From: Ceratotherium simum simum
Taxonomy: Eukaryota > Chordata > Mammalia > Perissodactyla > Rhinocerotidae
DNA length: 64,000 bases
NCBI RefSeq assembly: GCF_000283155.1
Contig: NW_004454210.1
Coordinates: 4,559,620-4,623,619 of the forward strand
Reading direction: 5' to 3'
The position numbers were made by a program, and so were the translations under genes. Positions within the stretch are counted from its first letter, which is position 1; each line of letters opens with the position of its first letter. Shown one piece after another: positions 35,491 to 47,459 of the stretch. The notes below the pieces were generated by a model. That model worked only from the letters and a program-made list of their open reading frames with translations. It was not told where the DNA came from and did no database searches.

Positions 35491-38400
35491 TTTTGTGAGG
35501 AAGACTGGCTCTGAGCTAACATCCATTGCCAATCCTCCTCTTTTTATCGAGGAAGATTAGCTCTGAGCTAACATCTGTTGCCCCTCTTCCTCTATTTTGT
35601 ATATGGGACGCCACCACAGCATGGCTTGATGAGCGGTGCATAGTTCCATGCTTGAGATCCAAACCTGCGAACCCCAGGCCGCCGAAGCGGAGCATGTGAA
35701 CTTAACCACTATGACACCAGGTCGGCTCCTAATTTGGAAGATTTTTAATAATAATTCCTTATTGTGAGCTTTGAAGAGAACGTAGGCATTTTAGGACAAT
35801 TGCATTTGCTATCTAAAAGAGAAGTGGTTATTTCCCAAGGGTATACTAGGCCCTATGCTAAACATTTCACATGAATAATCTCATCTGTTTACTTCAACAA
35901 CTCTACGAGCTGAGTAGTATTACCCTATTCTACAGATGAGGAGTCTGAGGCACAGAGGAATGTGATGTTCCCAAGCCAGTAAATGTGGGATTTAGGCGTA
36001 AAATTTACCCATCATAAGACCCACTTACAGGAGCAATTACTGCAAAAATTAAGCAGCCTGAGTGTCTTCAATGGCCGCCCATCTTGTCTAAATTCTCCCT
36101 TAAGCAAAGCATCCCTGCTATGAACACCTCTACTCCTCCAGCTGATCCCAGCCCTGATCCCAAGCCTCCTATATTTCCACATTGCAGTGCTCCATAGACA
36201 GTGGACTATGTTCTGATCCAGAATGGAACCCCTTCCCCCAGTCTCTATCCCTTATTCTCATTCAGCTGCTGAGGTACAAAGCAAATTGACAACCTCTCCA
36301 CAAGGTGTTAAAGACTATCAGCTTTAAGAGTTCCCCTTCCCAGGAGTCTCTTGATTTTCCAAGAGGACACCTAACCCTGAAGCACAAATCTATAACCATG
36401 GTGTCTTAATCATGGTGTTGGGTGGGTGGTTATTTGGGGGCAGAGAACACATCCTGAGCTCTCTCTAATCATCATTACGGTGGTCAGTCCTCCACCACCT
36501 GTTCAAATCTCTGTGTTAGACCCATTAAATACAACATATAGGAGTGTCAGAGGTTACTAGAGCTGACCTGGAGTCAGAGAAGATGTGTTCCTATGCAAGC
36601 AGGCAGGGCGGATATCTGCTTACAGGTCTTTGTTAGACACTCCACCTCCAGTCACCAGGAGAGAAATGTTATGGGCAGGAGGGAAAAGGAAATAGAAAAG
36701 TCCCACCGACAGTTCTTAAAAATATCTGCCCTTCCTGCAGACCCCCGCCATCAGCAGTTTTCAATGGTAGTGCAGTACACCGTGATGTTCAGAAGAGAGA
36801 GCACAAAACTGGGATCAGCATGTTGGATCAGACTCTTACATAACTACAGCAAAACATCAGAACTGCCTCAGTGTCAGTCTCTTGGTCTGCTGGCCCAACA
36901 CTTGGTCTGATGGTATCACCAGGGAGATTTTCCTTGATGTGTGCCTCCAAAGTTAATCGTGCCCCCAAGCATCCTATTTTCATAGTTTCCCTTAGAAATC
37001 CATGGTATATTGCCCATGAATCCATTTAAAATCTGTTTACCCTCTCAGTCTCAAGGAATTAAATAATTTTTTTTTACCAGAAGACACAACTTGACCCCTA
37101 TAATCCAAAGCCAGTGTGAATCACACCAGAGTATTCCAATAGTAAAATGAGTCCTTCCTCACTGCTCACCTGCCCCAAGTTTTTCCTGGCATAAGAACAC
37201 ACGCTATCTAGAAAGTTGTGATGGTGGAAAGGGTCAGGAATTGGGTGGCAAAGGTAGAACCTTGTGTCTTACAAATAGCATGAACTCAATAAATGCCTGT
37301 CAAATGAGTGAATGTGTACATTTTGTACTTTGGAAATGGACTGTTGACCATCCATGACCACCCACCAGTGTCTCTAGGTGTACATTTTCTGAGATATTTG
37401 TGCTTGTCCTGTCCAGCGTCCCTTCATGTCTCTACCTTGAGTGACTACCCTATAGGGATGGGAGTGCCTGGTCTGTTTTTCAGGTGGTATTTCTGGTGGT
37501 GCTGGCCATCTTTGGGACACAATCTCATGGATACGAGGTGAGCTTATTTATTATGGATTTTATATCTTGGAGATGTTGAGAAAGGGAAAGGAAGATGCAA
37601 GATAATTTGAAGGACAGTAGAAAGTCCATATGACCTATTTGGGATAGAATCTCAGAAGTAACCAGTAATGAAAACAATGAGGTTGGTTATTCTTTTCCAA
37701 CTGCAATACCTTAAAAAATGTAACCCATTGCTCAATCTCATTTCTCCTGTAATGTCATTGCTTCTCCCATACGTAATACGGTAACCTATGAGGGAGAGGT
37801 TTGCATTCTTATTTTAGCATGGGCTTTTGGTCTGGGATCCCAATGGAGAGGTTTCAGGCTTTAATCTCTTATAGCAGGTGGAAGGCCTAATTTTGCTGAG
37901 AGGGTTGCTTTCAAATGCATACTATTTATGGGAAAACTATTATGTCTTTGTCATCAATCTAGGTTTATAACATCATCAGCCAAGTCAACAATGGTGGCAG
38001 TGTTCAGGAGACAGTGACGATTGACAGTGAAAAAGATATCGCCATCATCAACATCCATGCTGGATTGTGCTCCTCTACCACGATTTTTGACTATAAACAT
38101 GTAAACAGCAAGGGAATTTTTATATTCTTCAAGACCAGGTTTCTGAAGGGTAGTGGGGCAGCCATTTAGTTCACATTTGAATTCCAAGATCTATCCTTGC
38201 CATTCTGTCAGAATTTCCTTACTTCTGCTTTTCTCTTTAAATTATCAAGCTATTGATTAAAAAACAAACAAAACTATTTCTAAGAAAAAATGTGACAGGA
38301 AACATACACATTTGCTTGACCTTTTCAGGTAGAAATTGGAAGTGTGATGCTACTGTCTCACTACAGGCTCAGAAAGTGCCTAGAAGAGTGACCAAAACCC

Positions 38401-41400
38401 AAAGCAATGCCCAGCACACAGACTTTCAAAAATACTTGTCGCATGAATAAATGAATGAATTAGGGCTTCTACTACAAAAAATTATGCAGACAAAGAACAG
38501 CTATGAAACAATTGCAAAAGAGCAGAAATCCAGAGCAACAATACACATTTAACTATGTATGTATGATGTGCAATAAATCATACTTCTTTAGTAAGAAGGA
38601 AAGTATGTTACCTAAAAACACCAAACTATCTCCAAGTTTTGGTTACCGTTATTGACAATGTCTCAGAAACCTGCTCAGAAAACTTATTCTGTTCTTCACC
38701 CATTTAGTCATTTGCTTGTCTTCCATTTGTGGCACTGACACTAATTATGCACCTGCTTTCACCTCGGTACAGAGCTATGCACTGTGGATATAAGTAGGTT
38801 GTAGATGGACTCAGCTCACTGGACGTCTGAACATGCTTTTCTTCTCCTTTTCTTGTAGAAACCTCATCACATGCCTCCTCCTCATTGGCGTTGGGAGTTC
38901 CATGACACATTTGAAAGTACAGAGTCTTTGAAAGATACAGTTTAAAAGGAAGTTGTAGTGAAATTGTTTTTAAGCAGGTGCCAGGGAAATTCCAAAAGTG
39001 TCTTTAAAAAAGTAGAGTGGTGAGGATTTGGTTTAAGCCTCTTCCACCATCCTCAGACTTGGCTTTGGTCTATTTTCGATTTTTAGGAACTAGCAATTTG
39101 TGAGAATTGAAAAATAGGAACTAGAAGGGTTTCTATTATAGAAACCCTTGTAGACGGTATAATTATTTGAAACTCTGTGAAGAAATTCCACTCTGGATGA
39201 AGATAAGATGGCCTTAGGTTCCTTCTGGCTCCAAGGTCCTCACCCTCCATTGCACTTCCAATCTCAGTTTCCTCCAACCCATTCCTATCTAGCCAGCTTG
39301 GATTTGAGGTGGAGAAAGGATGGAGAGAAGATGGTAAAGGAGGGGAGAATATATGAAACATGCATGTGTGTGGGGTGAGAGTGGGTGTGGATATGTTTAG
39401 GAGAGTTTCTAAAGCAGCACGGTCCAACAGAACTTTCTGCAATGGTGGAGACGTTCCATATCTGCATTTCCCATTAGAGAAGCTACTACCCACTTCTGGC
39501 TATTGAGTATTTGAAATGTGTAACAGAGGAAGTACATGTTAAATTTTATTTAATTTGAATTTAAATTTAAATAGCCACATGTGGCTAGTAACTAACATAT
39601 TGGAAAACACTGTTCTAAAGAATATTGTATTTGCTCCAAATTGAGGAAGATGCAGAGCAAAATCAATAGAAAGAGACCGAGAGCTGCTTCTTCTCAGTCT
39701 TTAAAATTGCAAAGTGCAGACCCTGGTTCCATAACATGAAAAGTGAGGTACAAATCACAGATTTACACAATTTCAAAGAGATAGAAACCACAAGTGAAAA
39801 AGTAAAGCTACTATATAAAAGAAGTCGAATGGATAGAATCTATTGCAATTGAAAAGTAATCACATGCACTCACTGTGCTTGCTCAAGGCTGTCTTCCAAG
39901 GCTCAGACGTCATTCTCACCAAGTTCAGAACTCAGGGAACTGGGGAGGAGTGCTAACTGTGCTTTTGCTGCCTCAGGGCTACATCGCATCCAGGGTGCTC
40001 TCCCGAAGAGCCTGCTACATCCTGAAGATGAACCGTCAAACCACCCCTACTCTGGACCAACTCAAACAGCACATCTATGATATGCAGGTAATTCTGGAGT
40101 ACCCTTAAATATTCCTTGTTCTTGAGCCAGGGAATACTGGTGCCTATGAAGAAATGAAGATGGTGAGGCAGAAGGTCATATTATACCTTACTGTGGAGAT
40201 GAGACCCTCAACTTATTAAAGTGTTTCACTTTTATTGTTTTTGAGGGCAGGAGTACTTCTCTTAGCTTGATTTCTACCATACAGTCCCAAATACAAGAAC
40301 TTATAATAAGTTCCAGTGTCTTTGTAGAAAGGACTGTAGAAAGAACAGCTTCTCTTCTCAGAGCAAGGCTCTAAGAAACAGTGATTGGCAGAAAAATGGC
40401 AGAAGTTAGAATACTCAATGACACAAAGGTGCAAAGAAGCAATATGGTATAGCAAGAATAACAAACACTGCTTGAGGCTAGGGACCTGAGATTTAATTCT
40501 CCCTCAGTGACTTCCCATCTGTGCCACCTTTGGCATGGGATTCACCCTCTCTGGGTTTCATTGGCACCAGCAGCAAAATGACATTGGTTATAGCAAGGCT
40601 TCTCTGCAGACCAAGTGGTCAGAAAGAGATGAAGTCTTGAGATCTCTCACCATCTTGTGCTTAACAATCTGAAAGAGAAAAACAGTCACAATTTAGAATA
40701 AGGCACACCAGGTTACGTCCACTTATTTTACACTGTCCCTCTCTATTACACTGATCTAGGCTCTGGACAACATATTCTCCAACAAATACATCTGGGTCAA
40801 GTACAACCCTCTGCAGTCCCTGATTACAAATGTGGACTGGTTCCTGCTCGGGTCACCCACTGAGCAGCTCTGCAAACATGTCCCCTTGTATAAGGGGGAA
40901 GTGGTTGGAGATACAGGTGAGTACCAATACACCAATCCTTCACCAAATGTTTTCTGAAAGCTCCCATGTGCCAGGCACTCTGCTAGGTGCTATGTTAAAT
41001 ACAAATAAACGTGAAATATGACTCAATTTGGTTTACTCTGGGAATTAAATACCTACCATGTGTGGAAATTGTGCTGAATGTTAGGGAGATACAGAAATGA
41101 ATCAAACTCTGCCTCCAAGGAACACATAGTCTGGTGGAGAGGTTGACGAGTTGACATAAAGGAAGGAATAAGAAAAGATTCCTGGGTGCCAAGGAAAAAT
41201 GATTGGATTCTTATTCTTTCACATATAGGAATTTACAGCAGGGAAGAGTCTTCTGGGCCCTTAGAATAGCATATTTTGGATATAGTAAGAAGGAAATCAT
41301 TAAGAAATATCCTCAGAGAATAGAATGATGGTTGCCAGGGGCTGGAGTGGGGAGGAAATGGGTGATGTAGGTCAAAGGGCACATATTTTCAGTTATGAGA

Positions 41401-42325
41401 AGAATAAGTTCTGACAATCTAAAGGACATCGTGGTGACTCTAGTTAACATAGTATTATATATTTGAAAGTTGCTGAGAGTAGATCTTAAGCATTCTTACC
41501 ACACACATAAAAAAAGTTACTTATGTTAACTATGTGAGGTAGTGGGTGTGTTATCTTGATCTTGGTAATTATTCTACAGTGTGCATGGATATCAAATCAT
41601 CACATTGTACACTTTAAATACATATAAATATATTTGTCAATTATTCCTCAAAAAAGTTAAAAAAATATTCTCAGAATCTAGGATAGAATTAGTCCAATAA
41701 AGAGCAGGAAATGCACACTGACAGTCAGGGAATAAAAGCCTGATTCATCCAGGTGACATATGTCACTGTAGTCATTAATGGTATTTTTACACGAAGTTTC
41801 TAAATATGGCAGAGCGGCCAGAATGAAAGAGAGGCTGGGCACAGATGGTGAATGCAACAAAAGAAATTCCCCAGAGTAGTGGAAGGTAGATAAAGAAGAA
41901 AAGAATTAGCATTTATTACATTTCTACTGCTGAGAAAAACATTTTTAATTAGGATATTTTTCTTTTAGTAAGGTCATTAGTACTTATAAGTAAAGGCACA
42001 TAGGCATGCCATCAACACAGAATGTCATAGCATCAACTGGATTGATTCAGACAGCACTGCCAGGAATTGTCAGTATTATTTAAGCTATATGTTATTGCAA
42101 TACAAGTAGGGCTAAAATCTTGGGTAACAGGAAATTACATGTATAACACTTAGTCAAGACATTTACAAAAAGACATTGGTTTGTTGCATTCTAATAGTAT
42201 ATTCTTTAATGCTCCTTCTTTTAAAATTTTCCTGCTTTTCAGATAATGTCCGTGCTGGAGCCTGTGCAAAAGCTGGGCTCCTGGGCATCTTCGGAATTTC
42301 CATCTGTGCAGACATTCATGTTTAA
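35189..42325 (+). CDS. GKN2: Gastrokine 2 (TFIZ1/blottin), secreted BRICHOS protein
   Basis: Six coding exons with GT...AG borders: 35189-35200, 37484-37537, 37963-38100, 39977-40087, 40760-40916 and 42243-42325. They encode 184 aa, the usual GKN2 length. Residues 1-20 form a signal peptide ending in QSHG. The BRICHOS domain spans about residues 54-151, with Asp65 and the Cys81/Cys143 pair; Cys165 and Cys179 lie in the last exon. Diagnostic blocks are [57 protein letters not shown] and the C-terminus ISICADIHV. In human GKN2 a free Cys (Cys38 of the mature chain) forms a disulfide with trefoil factor TFF1. Cys58 here is at that position once 20 signal residues are removed. The gene is divergent from GKN1, convergent with GKN3, and has a clear TATA box. 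Confidence 0.97.
35461..35729 (-). mobile_element. ERE in GKN2 intron 1, minus orientation
   Basis: Reverse-oriented ERE with a (TA)n/poly(T) end at 35461-35494, two 'gagctaacatc' repeats and a tRNA-like head near 35729. A perfect 13-bp target-site duplication, taatttggaagat, lies at 35448-35460 and 35730-35742. Confidence 0.93.
35855..36010 (-). mobile_element. MIR-like SINE in GKN2 intron 1
   Basis: Contains 'acagatgaggagtctgaggc' and 'acagaggaatgtgatgttcc', the reversed MIR core. Confidence 0.65.
39415..39612. mobile_element. hAT-type non-autonomous DNA transposon in GKN2 intron 3
   Basis: 198-bp element starting CAGCACGGTCCAA and ending TTGGAAAACACTG; the ends are imperfect terminal inverted repeats. 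It is flanked by the perfect 8-bp duplication TTCTAAAG (39407-39414 and 39613-39620), the target-site length of hAT elements. The interior has paired 'ccacatgtggct'-type sequence and matches a common MER-type MITE (probably MER3-like, name uncertain). Confidence 0.85.
40440..40600 (+). mobile_element. MIR-like SINE in GKN2 intron 4
   Basis: Diverged MIR core: 'ctgagatttaattctccctc', 'ttcaccctctctgggtttca', 'agcaaaatgacattggtta'. Confidence 0.55.
41317..41662 (+). mobile_element. Short LINE-1 3' end in GKN2 intron 5
   Basis: 346-bp 5'-truncated L1 3' fragment from 'agaatagaatgatggttgcc' to the A-rich end. Flanks aaatatcctcag (41305-41316) and aaatattctcag (41663-41674) form a 12-bp duplication with one mismatch. 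Confidence 0.8.
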
Positions 42326-42389
42326 AGCATCAGCCCACTGGTTTCATCTTTTCAAAGAAATACAACCTTGGTTTCCACTCAGCAGCTAA

Positions 42390-42395
42390 ATTAAA
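42390..42395 (+). promoter_or_regulatory. GKN2: Candidate GKN2 poly(A) signal ATTAAA
   Basis: ATTAAA, the commonest variant of the canonical signal, 65 bases after the GKN2 stop. No AATAAA occurs in the first 150 bases of the 3' flank. Confidence 0.55.
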
Positions 42396-42494
42396 TTCTT
42401 TCCCAATGGCCCAACTAATTTTGATATTCAATAGTAAAACATAAATACTATATTTACAGGTATCTGGGTGTTTGCTTTGTTTGTAAACAACAAA

Positions 42495-43140
42495 GGGAAG
42501 CCAAGCAATGTTTATGTCAATACGTAGAAAGAAAGAAATTGCCAGAATTTCAAGTAAAGTGCGTAGGGTGTGAAACTTCCCAGATAATGTAGCTGGGTCA
42601 CATACTAGTCTGCTGGGTAGAAGTCTCCATCTTTGCATCTGTCCTCTCGACCAGCTGCCCATCTGTGTCGAACACCCCTGGACAGCCTGGTGGAGCAGCG
42701 GCTCAGGAGGCAGTGGCTTCCACTCAGTGAGGGGGTGGGGTTTGGTATACCCTCATCAAACAACTTGACTGCTTAGGTGAAGGCAACTATCCCCTCTGAC
42801 AAAGCACCCAGCTTGGAGGGCCATTCACATGCCTTTTAGGAAATGCCTTTCAGCTCATCAAAGCAATAGACTCAACCTTAATAAGCACTAATATGATATT
42901 CTTTGTCCCGAAGTGAGGAGAGAGGGAGGAAGGGACACTCATCACCCAGAGAAAGATGAACTTTACCGAAAATCTTCACAGGAGTGAGAACCTAACCGGG
43001 AATGCCAAGTCAATATATAGAAGGAAAGCAATTTTCAATATTCCAAATAAATTGTGTAATGTGGGCAAATGCCCAGATCGTACAGCTGGATCTTATTTGG
43101 ACTGGTCAGCTGGGTGCAAGTTCAGAACAAAGAGGAATTA
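42495..43140. repeat. Diverged duplicated segment downstream of GKN2
   Basis: Two stretches, about 42497-42630 and 43000-43125, share an ordered series of phrases: 'gccaag...caata...tag.agaaagaaa/gga', then 'cccagat...agctggrtc', then 'ctgctgggtagaagt' against 'cagctgggtgcaagt'. They look like diverged copies of one roughly 130-base sequence. A dispersed old repeat is an alternative. Confidence 0.4.
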
Positions 43141-43893
43141 CTTGAACGGGAATTTTTATCTGTCATCGACTGCTCCTATTCCTAATGCTGTGCAGCTGCT
43201 TCTTGATGACCATTAATGAACAGATTTAAAGCACTTACCATGTGCTCAGCACTGGGGTAGGTGTGCTGGCAAAACTACCAGTCAAGAAAGTTATTTTCTT
43301 GTTGGAGAAGTGAGACATTTATATAAAAACATCTGATAACAACAGTAATGAGTGTATAATAAAATGCCAAATGAATGGTAGAGTGTATGAGCTGGAACCT
43401 TGGTGTTTGCAGGTGATGGAACTCAAATTCAATTAACTGAGGCAAAGAGGGGAGGAATTTATCGTCTCCTCTTACCATAGAAGGATAGAGATATTCTGGT
43501 TTTGGGTGGCTAGAACTAGGAGCTTGAAGGTGGCCAGACTCTCTTTTTCCATGTCTCAACTCTCCTTCTCTCTCCACGGCAGCCTCAGTCTCTTACACTG
43601 GTTTTCTCCCTGAGGGTAGAAGGTATCCTCCACATGTATCCACAGCCCCAAGCTCCTCATCTTCCCAGGTCATCCTCGGAGAGGAAGGGACTCCTCTTTG
43701 TTCTAATTTCAAATTAGTTTAAATTTAAAAAATCTCTGGAAATGTCCCTAATTGAATCCCTCGGGGGCACACATTCTTGCTCCTGTGGCCAGGACTGGCA
43801 GGGAGGGGGGATAGTTATGATTGGCAACCTCCTTTGGAATCTCCTGCTTAGAGATGTGTTATCCTTATTAATTTTTATGTTATTCCCATTTTT

Positions 43894-44153
43894 TTTAGCA
43901 TTTTTTTTGGAAGATTGGCCCTGAGCTAACATCTGTTGCCAATCTTCCTCCTTTTTTCCTTTTTTCTCCACAAAGCCCCAGTAGATAGTTGTATGTCATA
44001 GTTGTACATCCTTCTAGTTGCTCTATGTGGGATGCTGCCTCAGCATGGCTTGATGAGTGCTGGGTATGTCTGCACCTGGGATCCGAACCTGTGAACCCCG
44101 GGCCGCCGAAGCAAAGTGCGCGAACTCAACCACTGTGCCAACCGGCCGGCCCC
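43894..44153 (-). mobile_element. ERE, minus orientation
   Basis: Reverse-oriented ERE ending in the head 'accggccggcccc'. A 16-bp duplication, tgttattcccattttt, lies at 43878-43893 and 44154-44169. Confidence 0.93.
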
Positions 44154-44399
44154 TGTTATTCCCATTTTTAAACAGAACTTTGAGTTCTGTTTTTTCCCAA
44201 CTCTGCTTTTTAAAAGTCAGTTAACCCTACTCAGTGCTGGTGTCGTATTGAATACCTGTTAGGAGCAGCAGGCAGAGGGGGCCAGGCACATGCCTAAAGG
44301 GAGTGTGTCCACATGGAAGCTACAGAGAAGCTGGGGTGCCATTACACTTTCATCAGAAGGAACCCCTTCTCAAGAGCTGGGAGGAAAGATGTTAACTCT

Positions 44400-45180
44400 G
44401 TAGTTTTGTTTGTTTTGAGGTATTTTCTAATTTCTCTTTTGACTTCTCTTGGACTCAATAGTTGTTCAAGATTATGTTGTTTAATTTCTATGTATCTGTG
44501 AGTTTTCTTGTTTTCCTTTTGTTATTGATTTCTAGTTTTATTCCATTGTGGTTAGAAAAGATACTCGGAATGATTTCAATCGTCTTAAATTTGTTAAGAT
44601 TTGTTCTGTGGCCTAACGTGATCTATCCTGGAGAATAGTCCATGTGCGCTTGAGAAGAGTGTGTATTCTTGCTGCTGTTGGATGGAATGTTCTGTATATG
44701 TCTGTGAAGTACATTTGATCCATAGCGTTGTTCAAGTCTGCCGGTTCCTTACTGATTTTCTGTCTGGGTCATCTATCCATTATTGAAAGTGGGGTATTAT
44801 TGGAGTCTCCTCCTATTATTGTATTGATGTCTATTTCTCTCTTCAGATCTGTCCATGTTTGGTTTTTTTATTTAGGTGCTCTGATGTTGAGTGCGCATAT
44901 ATTTATAATTGCCATATATTCCTGATGAATTGATCCTTTTATCATTATATAATGTCCTTCTTTGTCCTTTGTGACAGTTTTTTACTTAAAGTCTATTTTG
45001 TCTGATATAAATATAGCCACTCCCGCTCTCTTTTGGTTACCATTTGCATGGCATATCTTTTTCCATCCCTTCACTTTCAGCCTATGTGTGTCCTTAAATC
45101 TAGTGAGTCTCTTGAAGACAGTATATAGTTGAATCTTGTTTGTTTTTATCCATTCATCCACTCTATACTTTTTATTGGGT
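44400..45180 (-). mobile_element. LINE-1 ORF2 fragment (endonuclease region)
   Basis: Reverse complement of L1 ORF2 5' sequence from an older subfamily: 'gtctgggtcatctatccatt', 'atcattatataatgtccttc', 'ttgtctgatataaatatagc'. It parallels 15700-16450 of the larger L1 in this window. Truncated at both ends. Confidence 0.8.
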
Positions 45181-45995
45181 TATCAGCCCTGTTAACTTAC
45201 TGTATGCACAAGCATAGACCCTCTCCAGGCCATCAGGGAGGAGAAGCAAATCTGGATGGAACACAACAAAGCATCAAGGATGCTAGAAGAGCTGATCTGG
45301 CTACTAAAGCCAGCCCAAGAGAGCAGGTAAGATCCAGGATGTTAGTTTGCCAGAGGAGTTTCTGCAGGAAGCTGGGTGAGGTTTGTAGATGAGGTTCTTA
45401 TTTCCTATGAAGTTTTGTTCCTCACAGAAATGACATGTCATGTAGACTCATTTGCTCATCTGAAGTAGAACCAAATATAATTTGTTCATTCAGAGCTCCC
45501 AGGATTAGAATACGCAGGCCCAAACAAATACTTTATTATGCAAATTATTTGTTTAGATAACTGAGTCAATGAATTCAAGCGTTAGTTAACCCAATATAAT
45601 AAATATAATAAATATAAAAACATTGAGACTTCTAACTTCTGATTTTGATGAAGTAGCTTATATCAGACTAACACTTCTGACATAATGATTATAAACCTGG
45701 ACAAAACATAAACAAATAGCTGTTGGAAGGCACCGGAGAGTGACTCAAAGCAGGCAGAAACTAAAAAGGATAAGACTTTTGAAAGCAACATTCATCATCT
45801 ATTGTTGATCAGGGTTTTCTAATATTCTATGGCAAAAAAAATCCACTGACCACTCAATCCCTATTCCCCATCCCACTCTTTTCTGCTAGCAGAAGCCCAA
45901 TTTGTTTAAGTAGCAGCTTAATAGTAGCCAATAGTACCAAGGTTGAGGAGGCCTGGGCTAAGTCAATCTTATTTCGCTTAAGAAAATAAGGTCAG
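45181..45995. other. Intergenic, nothing recognised
   Basis: Contains a short A/T-rich repeat (aataaatat units, about 45597-45620). No gene found. Confidence 0.35.
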
Positions 45996-45999
45996 CTTC

Positions 46000-46420
46000 C
46001 TCAGCCTGTGATTGACCAATGAGTGGCCACATGACCTCAGTTCCGGTCAATGAGCTCTAAGTGGAAGTCTGCTAAATGGGGCTTCCAGGAGAGATTTTTC
46101 TTTCCCGATAAAGAGGGACAGACGCAGCTGGCACGTGACTCTGCCCTTTGCCCCTTCCTATTTCCTTCCTTCAATGTGGACGTGATGCTGATGTCAAGAG
46201 ATGCATCTACCATTTTGGGACCACCAGATAACTATCCTGGAGAGGAAAGGCTCAGGAAGGAAAGAGCTAGAATGCCTGATTACATCATTCTAGAGCAGCA
46301 CCAGCTGGAACTTTCTTTCCCTGGACTCACATGATACAGATCAATCTCTATCTGTTTAGTCACTGTGACTGGATTCTCTTTATTTGTAGCCAAAAGCATT
46401 CCTTACAGATACCCCTGAAA
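46000..46420. repeat. Probable old interspersed repeat
   Basis: Text such as 'ctgtgattgaccaatgagtg' and 'gccacatgacctcagttcc' reads like an old MER-type repeat. The 94-residue ORF inside it shows no domain. Family unknown. Confidence 0.3.
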
Positions 46421-47329
46421 GAAACTAGAGTGAGTCCGAATAGCACACATATCCCAGGATCTGGGTCCACCCCAACACTGGTGCCTCCACTTCTCCCATC
46501 TCTGTAACTCCTTTGGAAATTCCAGGCTCACCATATCCCCACACTCATACTGTTGAACCCCAATACCGTGTGCTACTCATAGAATGACTGAGAAATAAAT
46601 GTCATGGGGAACCCACTGTCTAGCTCTGCTCAGCGTGCTATTCTTTCTATTAGTTCATGCACCCTCCCCAGTTGCTCCCTCAGCTCCAGGAGAAATGTCT
46701 GAGGTTGCAGCAACTCTGATTCGAAGGGCTCAGGACATATACAGGAACTGAATCAAGTGCTTCTTGGCATTGGAGGTCTAGGTCTACCCCACTGTGAGGT
46801 GGTGAGCCCATTTCCTCAGCATGCGTTTAGCCACTAGTGAAGGATTCCCTGGCTGTAGCATGGGTCCTGCTTGCTCATGCTATAGCATATGACCTAGTGA
46901 AGCGACACCCCAAGAATTCACCCCTCTCTACCTCTAATGATGCAGGCCACCTCTCAACCTTCCTCTGAAAAGCATCTTTTGCCACACCCATAAGGGCATA
47001 GCCTTAGGTACATAGTGCCTGGCCAATGGCCAACCATCCTATCCTCTTGCTAATGATTTTGGGAGCCTCATTTTTCTCCTGTTTGGCCTGACCAAATTGC
47101 CATAATAGGGAGAATCCTGGGGTAGTTGCCAGACCCTTACTGTCTGAAGTTGGCCCCACTCCAAGGGTCCTGCCAGAGTGTGTTTGATTTTTGCTCCTCA
47201 GAGCTCCTCAGAATATCCCACTACTGCGCCTCTCTACTCCCTTGGGGCCAGGGTAGTGGGGAGGGTATTGCTCGTGAGCTGACATGAAGGAACTTTGTGG
47301 GGTGTTGAGAATGGTCTACATCTTCATCT
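46421..47329. other. Intergenic, nothing recognised
   Basis: No gene or named repeat seen. Confidence 0.35.
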
Positions 47330-47450
47330 AGGTGATGGCTACTCAGGAGTATATATGTAAAAGTTCATTGAGCTGTGTACTTAAAATCTGTGCACTTTAC
47401 TTTATGTTATACCTCACTAAAAATGTTTATATATTTTTAAAATTTAAAAC
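47330..47450 (+). mobile_element. LINE-1 3' end fragment
   Basis: 'gtgtacttaaaatctgtgca' and 'tatgttatacctcactaaaa' match old L1 3' ends that precede the poly(A) tail. Confidence 0.55.
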
Positions 47451-47459
47451 ACAATTGAA

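Noticed and set aside
37954..38187. 77-codon minus-strand ORF over GKN2 exon 3
   Set aside because: It is the antisense shadow of a real exon whose plus-strand translation is clearly gastrokine 2.
39083..39493. 136-codon minus-strand ORF
   Set aside because: It lies antisense within GKN2 intron 3 and runs into the hAT element; there is no recognisable protein feature.
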